DNA of 64,000 bases from Nitrobacter vulgaris (GTDB taxonomy: Bacteria; Pseudomonadota; Alphaproteobacteria; Rhizobiales; Xanthobacteraceae), in assembly GCF_031453995.1 (NCBI RefSeq), contig NZ_JAVDPZ010000001.1, positions 162,413 through 226,412 on the forward strand, read 5' to 3'. Under the pieces are notes generated by a model. That model saw nothing but the letters and a program-made list of their open reading frames with translations, searched no databases and was not told the DNA's origin. Position numbers and translations under genes: made by a program. Shown here in pieces: positions 16,646 through 25,500 of this stretch; the first letter of the stretch is position 1, and each line of letters starts with the position of its first letter.

Positions 16646-17875
16646 GTGCCGAGCTATCTGGAATTTTTCGCCGGCGGTGGAATGGTGCGGGCCGGCCTCG
16701 GTGGCCGGTGGAAGTGCCAATTCGCCAACGACTTCGACCCGCTCAAGGTCCGAGTCTACGCGGACAACTGGGGCAAAAGGGAAATCCTCGAAGGCGACAT
16801 TCATCGGCTCGAGGCGGAGGATCTCGGCCGCCGCGTTGATTTGGCATGGGCCTCGTTCCCCTGTCAGGACCTGTCCGCGGCCGGCAACGGTCTAGGTATC
16901 GGCCAGGCCGAAAGAGCCAATCGGACGCGCTCCGGAACATTCTGGGCGTTCGTTGACCTCATGAAGCTACTGAAGTCCAACGGCCGGCTGCCGAGGATCG
17001 TCGTGCTCGAGAACGTCGTGGGTCTGCTGACTATCAACGGCGGCGAGGAATTCAAGGCGGTCATCGCGGCCTTGGGCAGGTTGGGGATGCGCGCCGGCGC
17101 GCTCGTGGTCGACGCGCGGCATTTCGTTCCCCAGTCGCGGCAGAGGGTCTTCATCGTCGCCGTTTCGAAGTCGGCGAAGGTGGTGGACGAACTGGTCCGC
17201 GACGGGCCGCATCCGATCTGGCATCCGGATCCGCTGGTGAAGGCCGTGGAGAAACTGTCTACGCAATGCCGCGAGCAGTGGATGTGGCTCAATCTGGGCA
17301 CCGCTCCCGAATTGAAGAAAACGCTGAACAAGGTCGTGACGGACCGGCCGGCCGGCGTCGATTGGCACGAGCCCACGGAGACCCGCCGGCTGATCGGGAT
17401 GATGTCCGACGTGCACAAGCAGAAGCTGTCCCTGGCCAAGAAGTCAGGCAAGCGCATCGTAGGGACCCTCTCTCTGCGGATGCGGCCGTCGAACGGCAGG
17501 ACCGTGCAGCGGGCCGAAATCTGCTTCCGCGGCCTGGCGGGATGTCTCCGGACCCCTAAGGGAGGGGGCTCCAGGCCGCGCGTCATCGTCGTGAAGGGGG
17601 GCGATGTGCGGACGCGCCTTCTCTCGCCGGCGGAAGCGGCGTCGCTAATGGGACTCAAGCCCAGTTACCAACTGCCCGAGGCGTACGATTACGCGTTCAG
17701 GGTGATCGGCGATGGCGTCGCTGTGCCCGTTGTGTCGTTCCTGCGCGCGAAGCTTTTGAATCCGCTTCTGCGCTCGATGAAGAAGCGCCGCGTCGCAAGC
17801 GGACGCAAGCCGAGGCGGGCCGCGCGCGCATCCCAACCGCGCAACCTCCGCGACGGACCGGAGCTTCGCGTCTGA
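16646..17875 (+). CDS. druM: Cytosine-C5 DNA methyltransferase (DruM of Druantia type II)
   Basis: This encodes a 409-residue SAM-dependent enzyme that methylates cytosine at C5. Motif I is FFAGGGMVRAGLG (residues 7-19). The catalytic loop FPCQDLSAAGNG has Cys73, motif VI is LENVVG (121-126), motif VIII is VPQSRQRVFIV, and motif X is GDGVAVPVV near residue 350. The target-recognition domain sits between about 190 and 310. The start is GTG, 9 bases after GGAGGT. It ends one base before the next gene and heads a four-gene operon whose order matches type II Druantia, where a cytosine methylase accompanies DruF, DruG and DruE. It probably marks self DNA; its site is unknown. Confidence 0.85.
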   Translation: MPSYLEFFAGGGMVRAGLGGRWKCQFANDFDPLKVRVYADNWGKREILEGDIHRLEAEDLGRRVDLAWASFPCQDLSAAGNGLGIGQAERANRTRSGTFWAFVDLMKLLKSNGRLPRIVVLENVVGLLTINGGEEFKAVIAALGRLGMRAGALVVDARHFVPQSRQRVFIVAVSKSAKVVDELVRDGPHPIWHPDPLVKAVEKLSTQCREQWMWLNLGTAPELKKTLNKVVTDRPAGVDWHEPTETRRLIGMMSDVHKQKLSLAKKSGKRIVGTLSLRMRPSNGRTVQRAEICFRGLAGCLRTPKGGGSRPRVIVVKGGDVRTRLLSPAEAASLMGLKPSYQLPEAYDYAFRVIGDGVAVPVVSFLRAKLLNPLLRSMKKRRVASGRKPRRAARASQPRNLRDGPELRV

Positions 17876-17876
17876 G

Positions 17877-20438
17877 ATGCCCATCGATCTGCCCACCAGC
17901 CTATCCGATTGGGAAGAGGCGCTGACCCGGCGCTTTCTGACGGCGGCGGGCGAGGGCGTCGGTCCGATCAGATCCTTCGACATCAGTCCCGAAACGTTGG
18001 CTCTCACGGCCGGAGCGGATCCTTCGGCAGGCTTCCAGGCGGTCGCCGCATTCAAGAAGGCCCTGCTTGCGAACAGATTCGCGCTATACGCCGCGCTGGA
18101 GGACGGCGTCTTTAACAGGAAGCTCGCCGCGGACTGCCCCGGCTGCTTTGCTTATCTCACGCTAACGATTTTCGTCGATAGTCAGATGGACGGGGACGAT
18201 GCGGAAGGTTCCGAGCAGTTCAGACCGAAGCTCGCCGCGTTCCTCGGCGGGAGCCGCAGCTTCTCCAAGCTGTCCGGTGTGGCGTCCATGTGGAAGTCGC
18301 TGCGCGATTGGCTGGCGCGTCAGGCGAAGGCCGGGAAGCCGTTCCGAAGACTCGTCCTTCCGGACGACGGCCGGGTCCAGATCGGCTACACGCTGCGCTT
18401 GTCGTTTCCGTCCCGCCGAGACCACACGTTCCTCGGCGACTTCTTCGACCAGCATCCGGGAATCACTGCCGATGAGCGCGCGATGCTCGGCGCGCTGCGC
18501 AATCTGGTCGACCGATCGAGCGCGTCGCCGGGACTGCACGACGCCTTCGACGAATTCCATGCGGCTTATCTCGGCGGACAGCGCACGCTTGCCGACCACC
18601 GGTTCTGGAAATTCGTGCTGTCGGTGGCCGAGGCGCGAAATCTCGATTTGCCCGCCGACGTTTCGCTCGAGATCTACCCCGACGAGGACGGACTGCTTCA
18701 ATTCAAGATAGAGGTTGCCGGCGAATCCGACAGCAGGAGCGTGCACTGGACGCTGCAGTCGGCGGTGGAGGCAGTCGGCAATCTTGGCGCGTCGAACCTG
18801 CGGACGGTCGTGGAGGCTGGGTACGTGGTCTTCAAGCGCGTTGGCACCGCGCGCTGGTCCGCGGTGCCTCGTTTTTCCGACTGCCGCGGAGAGGTCAGGG
18901 TCGGGCTCTGTCGCCGTCTGACCGCCGCCGTCGGTTCGAAGCTTGGCAAGCTATGGTCCAGCGGCGATTGGAGCCTGACGATCGATCCCGTGTCGATCGC
19001 CAAGGTCGAGGACGCGCTGCGACGGATGCTCGCGAAAAGCGAGATGCCGCCCACCATCTCGGGCGTGACCCTGATCGGGGGAGTGCGGACCGATCGTCAT
19101 TGGCTCGGACGGCGCACAGTGCTGCCGAAGATCGAGACGGACCTGGGACTTCCGACGATCGGCACCGAACGCGAAGCGAACGCCCAAGCGCCGGTGTGTG
19201 AAGAAATCGGGCCCAATCTGTATGCGATCAGGGCCCCCCGCCCGCTGACGGGCCTCTTCGAGCTAAGAGGCTCAGCGACGGCTGCGACGCGGCTTCAGTT
19301 CGTCGCGGACGCGTTCGTTCATGAGGCGCGCCCGCTGGCGAACGTCGTCAACCTGCCGGAGTGGAACGATACGGCAGAGTTGCGGTCGCGTGTCGCCGAG
19401 CCGCCCCAGAATTGGGACGATGTTCCGGAGCCGTTGGACGATCTTCTCGAAGCGATCTACGCGGGCGGCCGCGATGGATGGAACGAGTCCGATCTGATCC
19501 CCCTACTGGAGAGGGTTGTACCCGAAGAGATCAACCGCTGGGACTTCCTTCGCAGCCTGCAAGACGCCACCACGCTGACGCCATTTCTGCGCGCGCGATT
19601 CCGCGGCCGATCGTGGGTCCTGGGTCCGGTCGCTCTGATACCGCTGCGGTCCCGATCCCAGGATTTCGTCCTGATCGACGGATGCGTGCCGGCGTTGCTG
19701 CAGCGCGACTTCAAGCAGGCCGTGAAGGCGCTTGGCGGACGCGCATTCAGGCGAATGACGTCGCCTTGGAGTGTTCCGCTGATCGGCGCCGTGGGCGCGC
19801 CTATCGAGAAACTGAAAGAACGGCTGGACTGGCCGACGAATCGCGCGACGATGCCAGGCCGCCGCCCGGCGTCGTTCGACGACGCGCCGATGCGTCCGCT
19901 CAACGCCTACCGGCAGGAATACGCATCGTCCTGGGGCGCGGGCCGCTTCACTTCCGACGGATCACCGTCGCCTGTGCGGCTCACGCGCTGGGTTCATCTG
20001 GGCGAGCGCGACCACGACGTCTACGTCGTGGTCGGCCCCGGGCAGGAGCGGAGGTTTCTTTCCCGCTGCAGCGCGATCGTTCACGCGCACATGTCGGCGG
20101 GCATAGCGATGTACCGATTCGACGCCGATCGCCTTGTCCGGACGGGTCGGGACGGGTTTCTGCCTGACCAAATCTCGCATTGGCTCCGGTACGAGAATTT
20201 GGCCAACGCGGGGCCATTGCCTTCCAGCGGATATGGTTACGCCGCCCGACAGGGCCAGGCGGCAAGAATCGCGGCGTTGCTGCCGGGCGCTATTGACGCC
20301 GGCCTAACGCTGCGCGCCCCTTGGGACGTCGTCGCATCCGCCAGACGCAGCGGCTTCACCGAGCGGTTGGTATTCACGGACGGGCGCTTCGTTTCGGGAA
20401 GAACGCCGTTCAACTCGACGCAATGGAGTAGGGTATGA
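17877..20438 (+). CDS. druF: Druantia type II protein DruF-like
   Basis: This encodes an 853-residue protein with no signal peptide, membrane helix or catalytic motif that I can recognise. It is rich in Trp/Arg and has a regular alpha/beta character throughout; the C-terminal part includes LTRWVHLGERDHDVYVVV, which looks like a compact terminal domain. The identity is inferred from position and size: second gene after a cytosine methylase and before a coiled-coil protein and a giant DUF1998 helicase. The ATG starts one base after the druM stop and the 3' end overlaps druG by ATGA, so the products are probably made in set ratios. Confidence 0.7.
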   Translation: MPIDLPTSLSDWEEALTRRFLTAAGEGVGPIRSFDISPETLALTAGADPSAGFQAVAAFKKALLANRFALYAALEDGVFNRKLAADCPGCFAYLTLTIFVDSQMDGDDAEGSEQFRPKLAAFLGGSRSFSKLSGVASMWKSLRDWLARQAKAGKPFRRLVLPDDGRVQIGYTLRLSFPSRRDHTFLGDFFDQHPGITADERAMLGALRNLVDRSSASPGLHDAFDEFHAAYLGGQRTLADHRFWKFVLSVAEARNLDLPADVSLEIYPDEDGLLQFKIEVAGESDSRSVHWTLQSAVEAVGNLGASNLRTVVEAGYVVFKRVGTARWSAVPRFSDCRGEVRVGLCRRLTAAVGSKLGKLWSSGDWSLTIDPVSIAKVEDALRRMLAKSEMPPTISGVTLIGGVRTDRHWLGRRTVLPKIETDLGLPTIGTEREANAQAPVCEEIGPNLYAIRAPRPLTGLFELRGSATAATRLQFVADAFVHEARPLANVVNLPEWNDTAELRSRVAEPPQNWDDVPEPLDDLLEAIYAGGRDGWNESDLIPLLERVVPEEINRWDFLRSLQDATTLTPFLRARFRGRSWVLGPVALIPLRSRSQDFVLIDGCVPALLQRDFKQAVKALGGRAFRRMTSPWSVPLIGAVGAPIEKLKERLDWPTNRATMPGRRPASFDDAPMRPLNAYRQEYASSWGAGRFTSDGSPSPVRLTRWVHLGERDHDVYVVVGPGQERRFLSRCSAIVHAHMSAGIAMYRFDADRLVRTGRDGFLPDQISHWLRYENLANAGPLPSSGYGYAARQGQAARIAALLPGAIDAGLTLRAPWDVVASARRSGFTERLVFTDGRFVSGRTPFNSTQWSRV

Positions 20439-22531
20439 GCGTCAGCAATACTTTTGTGGTCGGCCAGTGCACACGCGCGCGCGACTCCGTATTCCTGAAG
20501 GCGCGGGCGCAATCGGTCGACGGATCGATGCGGGATCTCACGCATACGTCCCAGAACGAGTTTCCGCCGGACGGTGAGATCGAACTGCGCGGCGCACGCG
20601 CGACCTTGACGCAGGATGACTGGGCGATCGCGAAACCCGTTCTCGACGGACCGCCGCGGCGCCGGCGCTGGGTGTCGCAGACCGCGAGAAAGCTTCTGCC
20701 GTTCGACGACCTCAGCTGCCTCTCCAATCCCGAAGCGGCGCGTAGGCTTCTCGTCGAGACCGGCCTGCAGGACGGCTTCACCGGGGAAAAGATCTTCCGT
20801 ACCGGCCCGCAGGAGATGATCGTGGTCACGATGACCAAGTCGGAGGATGGCCGGAGCCGCGCGACGTCGCCCGACATGGCGCGGCTGCCCCTCTACCGCT
20901 TCGATCCGGCCAAGGTCCTCGCTATCCCAATGCCCGGCGGTTCGATTTCGCTAATGGAGAAGAACCATCAGTCCCCGGAAGCCGGGGTCTCCAACTGGAT
21001 CAGCGACGCTCAGTACGTCGAGCAGATCGTGCGGGGCGAGCTTGCGGCGGAGGACGGGGAGCAGCGGGCTAGGGCGGCGATAGCTGCGACCCTACTCTCG
21101 CATGCCGACAAGCTCGCCAGCCTGGTTTCCGGCGCGGGTGAGCCCGATCCGAAGATTGCCCGCGAGATCTTGAGATCGCGCCGGCTCGGCGAACTTCTGG
21201 CGTCGAGGCCCGCGCTGATCGCGGAGTTCATGAGCGCGCTGCGGCGCGACCCCGATGTTTCGGCGCGCATCGAGCAGGAGATATCACGGTTGACGATGGA
21301 GACCATCGAAACGAAGCGGTCCGAGCTTACCGCGGATTTGGCTGCTTCCCTCGAGGCGGAGTTCGCGAGCGTGAGGCGGGAGCGGGCCAGCAAGCTCGAA
21401 GCGGAGTTGACCGATCTCGAAACGTCGAGCCTGCAGGAGTTGCAGGCGAAGATCGACAGCCAGACGAACGCGGCGCTCTCGGCGATCGAGGTGAGGAAGG
21501 CGGGCCTCGAGAGGGCCGTGGCCGAACTGGAGAAGACGCGCGACACGCTGCATTCAAACAATCGTCTGAAGACCGAAGAGATCGACGCGCTGAATGCGGA
21601 CGTCGGCAAACTGACATCGGATGTCGCCGATCGCAAAGCGGACCTCGACCGCCTCCTTCGCATGGAGCAGGTCCTGCAAACCGCCGGCGATCGATCAACA
21701 AAGCCCAAAAGGGCGCCGTCGTTCCCGCTTTCCAACCCCTCGCCGACAGCGACTCCGCTCTCCATCGGCGAGATTCCGACTTGGCTGAAGGCTTCATCGC
21801 TGCTGACGGACGTCGGAAGGCTTGGTGTCGCAAAGCTCGCCGCGCTGATCCTGAGCGGCGGCGTCCCGATCGTCGCCGGTCCTGAGGCCGACGACGTTAT
21901 CGACGTGCTCTCTTCGATGCTCGCCGGAGGCGCTCTGACGATCTTCGATTGCGATCCGACCGTCATCAGTTACGATGACCTTTGGTGCCGACCGGGCAGC
22001 CCAACGCTGACCACGCTCGGTCTAGCCTTGGCGGACGTGCAGAACACAAGGAGCGTTCGTCTCTGCGCTGTCCGGTGCGCTGAGCTGTCGCCGTCCCAAT
22101 TCTGGATCGAGACGCTGCGGCGCGCGGCAAAGCAACGTACGCTTCCGAAGGAATTCCTGCTCTGCGTCTCGCGCGGCGGCGAAGCAGAGGGCGAGGACTC
22201 GAACGACAGGTCGTTGTTTTGCGCCGAGGGATGGATCGAAAAAAATGCAGGTGTTCAGGCGCTGGCCTTGGTCGACGACGACGACTTCTGGCGTATCGCG
22301 GATGTCGCTGCGCTTCCGCTCGATCGCCCCGCGGCGCTGAGCGCGATCGGGACATCGAAAGCGCGTCTCTCGATCGCCGACACCCGCTGGTTGGCGCAAT
22401 TCGTTCCTGTAGCAAAAGCGGTTCTTGCGGTCGAGGCCGGACCCTTCGTGAAGGAAGTTTTAGAGTCAGTTGCGGCCGGCACGAAGCCGGACTTGAGGCT
22501 GGTCGACAACCGAGGACCTTCGCGTGCTTGA
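20435..22531 (+). CDS. druG: Druantia type II protein DruG-like, coiled coil
   Basis: This encodes a 698-residue protein. Residues about 200-425 form a long coiled coil with many Glu/Lys/Ala heptads (for example SLEAEFASVRRERASKLEAE). The C-terminal third (from about 450) has GVAKLAALILSGGVPIVAGPEADD and IFDCDPTVISYDDLW, which resembles a P-loop-like alpha/beta fold but lacks a proper Walker A lysine. The coiled coil suggests dimerisation or scaffolding. It is joined to druF by ATGA and to druE by an 8-bp overlap. The gene name rests on operon context; the sequence alone would be called hypothetical. Confidence 0.7.
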   Translation: MSVSNTFVVGQCTRARDSVFLKARAQSVDGSMRDLTHTSQNEFPPDGEIELRGARATLTQDDWAIAKPVLDGPPRRRRWVSQTARKLLPFDDLSCLSNPEAARRLLVETGLQDGFTGEKIFRTGPQEMIVVTMTKSEDGRSRATSPDMARLPLYRFDPAKVLAIPMPGGSISLMEKNHQSPEAGVSNWISDAQYVEQIVRGELAAEDGEQRARAAIAATLLSHADKLASLVSGAGEPDPKIAREILRSRRLGELLASRPALIAEFMSALRRDPDVSARIEQEISRLTMETIETKRSELTADLAASLEAEFASVRRERASKLEAELTDLETSSLQELQAKIDSQTNAALSAIEVRKAGLERAVAELEKTRDTLHSNNRLKTEEIDALNADVGKLTSDVADRKADLDRLLRMEQVLQTAGDRSTKPKRAPSFPLSNPSPTATPLSIGEIPTWLKASSLLTDVGRLGVAKLAALILSGGVPIVAGPEADDVIDVLSSMLAGGALTIFDCDPTVISYDDLWCRPGSPTLTTLGLALADVQNTRSVRLCAVRCAELSPSQFWIETLRRAAKQRTLPKEFLLCVSRGGEAEGEDSNDRSLFCAEGWIEKNAGVQALALVDDDDFWRIADVAALPLDRPAALSAIGTSKARLSIADTRWLAQFVPVAKAVLAVEAGPFVKEVLESVAAGTKPDLRLVDNRGPSRA

Positions 22532-25500
22532 TCCCATCGGTGGCTTCGAGCGCATCAAGGACTTCTTCATCTCCTACGTTGAGACCGCGTTCCGGATCTC
22601 CAGCGAGGAGACGGCCGGACGCCGCCGCGCGCTTCTGGAGTCCGACGGTGCACTGGCGACGGTGCCGTTCCTCGAACCCGTTCTGCGGTACGAGCAGTAC
22701 GAGGATCCGCTTGAGAAGCTGATCTCCGACGAACGGCTAAGCCACCTCTCGGAGGCCGGCCGTAAGGCATTCGTCGAACTGGCTTTGTCGGGCCTGTTTG
22801 ACGGCGAATCGGCCGCCGGTTCGATCAAGCGAAAATCGATGTACAATCCGTACATCCACCAGGTCGAGATGCTATTCCGCGGGGCGAAGCGGGGGAAGCC
22901 GGGAATCGTCACTTCAGGAACGGGCTCGGGTAAGACTGAGAGCTTCATGCTTCCTGTCCTGGCGACGCTCGCGAACGAGGCGGTGAAGTGGCCTGCGCCT
23001 CAACCGGGTTTCCTTCAGGAGAGGTGGTGGGCAGGAGGCGACCCGTTCGTCCACATGCGCCGCAACGAGAGCCCGAAACGCCCCAAGGCGCTCCGCGCGA
23101 TCATCCTCTATCCGATGAACGCCCTGGTCGACGACCAAATGGTCCGTCTGCGGCGGACGCTTAACTCGCACGAGGCGCGCGCCGTGATGGATGAGCACTT
23201 CTCGGGAAACCGCATCTTCTTCGGACAGTACACCAGTTCGACTCCCGTCACGGGCTACGAAATCCACCCGCGGCGATCCAAGGACAGGGGCGAAAAATCG
23301 CGCAGAGCGCGCAGAGGAGCTCTTCTTCGGGAGGAGATGCGCCGCTTCGAGAGCGACCAGGCCGCGGCGCGCCAGCACGACGCCGATGCGCGCCAGGCTG
23401 CTGCGGCGGCCGGCAAGAACGCGCCCGACCCGACCAGGTTCATCTTCCCGTCGGTGGACGGCGGCGAAATGGTGAGCCGGTGGGATATGCATCGGGCGCC
23501 GCCGGACGTCCTAGTCACCAACGCGTCGATGCTGGGAACGATGCTGTCGCGCGAGGTCGAAGACCGGATCTTCGAATCCACGCGCGAGTGGCTGGCGGGC
23601 GATCCCGACTCCTATCTCTTCCTGATCATCGACGAATTGCATCTCGTGCGCGGTTCGGCCGGCACTGAAGTGTCGTTCCTCATCAAGTCGCTGCTGCAGC
23701 GTCTGGGTCTCGACAAGCCCGAATTAATCCACAAGGTCAGGATACTTGCGTCGAGCGCATCGCTCCCGCTCGATCCGGAGAACGAAGCGCAAAGCCTGCG
23801 ATATCTGCGCGACCTCTTCGCGCCCTATGGCACCAGCCAGAGCCCCGGCGATCCCGGCACCCTGGAGACGGCGTTCTGGCGCGACTGTGTCGTTCCGGGA
23901 AAGCCGCATCTCGACCGGATCGCGCTCGCCCAGCTGCCGATAGGACCGTTCGCGGACCTCGTCGCCGCCTCGGATCCGAAGAACGAAGGGCTTGTCAGGG
24001 ACGTGCCGCGATCCAGACCCGTCGAGGCGGCGCTTGAGAAGATCGGCGCGGCGCTTGGCTTGAATCCGAAGGATTCCGAGTTTGTTCAGACGCTCTCGCG
24101 CCGCGCCGCCGAGATACTGACGAGCGCCTGCATCGATGGCGACAACGTGAGGGCGACCTCGATCGACCGGCTCGCGGCCGCCATTTTCGGAGACGCTGGC
24201 GCCACGCACGCGTTGAAAGGCCTGATGTTGGCTCGCGCGCTTCCGGAGAGCGAAGGCCACAAGGGGGCGACTCCGCAGGGCCTTCCGTCGTTCCGCTTTC
24301 ACGGATTCATTCGCAACGTCGAAGGGCTGTTTGGCTCGGTCGATGTCGGGAACACCGAAATCAGGATCGGCGACCTTACGATCGAACGCGGCGTGTCCCA
24401 CGGCAGGCCCATAGGCGACTCTGCCCGCGGCCGGCGCCTTTTCGAACTCCTGTATTGCGAGGCCTGCGGTGAGCTTCTTCTCGGCGGACAACGCGGATCG
24501 AGCGCCGGCAACACAAATGTGGTCGAGCTTCTTCCCTCGGCGGCGGACCTCGAGGCGATTCCTGAGAAGGCGAGCTCGGAATACTACGACAAGATGACCT
24601 GGGCGCAGTTCGCCGTCTTCTGGCCGAAGTCCGCCACCCCCCGGACATCCGAACGCGGCTACGATGTTTGGACGAAGGCGGCATTGGACCCGAGCACCGG
24701 AGCGGTCACCGAGCGCGACGACGTCCCGTCGGGCCACATCGGCGGCCACATTTATTTCCAGACCGACGCGGCGATAACCAACTCGCGCGGAAAGACCGAC
24801 CGGTTAAGGATGGCACAACCCTTTTGCTGCCCGAAGTGCGGGACGGATTACTCGTTCCGGCCCAGAACCGGCCGAGCGAGCTCGCCGATCCGCGCGTTCC
24901 GGACCGGCGTCGGCAAGGCCTCGCAGATGGTCGCCACCGAGCTCTTCGAGCTTCTCCACGCGATCCGCGCCGAGCCGAAGAGCATCGTGTTCTCCGACAG
25001 CCGGCAGGACGCGGCCAACCAATCGCTGGAGATCGAGCGGCTACATCTGCGGGACCTGCGCCGTGAGATCTTGGTAACAGCAGCGCGCGAATGCCTCGCG
25101 GAAGCCCAGGCGAAGTACGTCAGCCAGGAGGAGAGGGAGCGGATACTCCGAGGGCTGAAGGACGACATGAAGGCTATGATGGCCCGCATGACGCAGTGGA
25201 CGAAGATAGACGACGAGTTGAAGGGCATAGACCTCGGCTCGAAGAAAATCCGTCTCGACTATCTACTGCAGTACGGTAGCAGGGACCGCGCGCTGTCGCG
25301 GATCACCGCCGAATTCGTCGGTCTCGGCATCCATCCGTTCGACGAGGTCGGCAGGGCGAAATTCGACGACAAGCCGTGGTGGGACGCGTTCGGCCGATTG
25401 GCGGGAGTGGCCCAATTCTCTCCTCAGCTGCCGGCAGACCGGCAGCTGGACCTGGAGAGGAGGATTATGACCAACCAGTACGAACTGGTCGAAGACGTGA

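Noticed and set aside
20435..22531. DruG-like protein as an SMC/Rad50-type ATPase
   Set aside because: Coiled coil is present but there is no Walker A lysine, hinge or signature motif.
23724..24749. 341-codon frame antisense to druE
   Set aside because: Shadow frame; druE motifs on the other strand are continuous.
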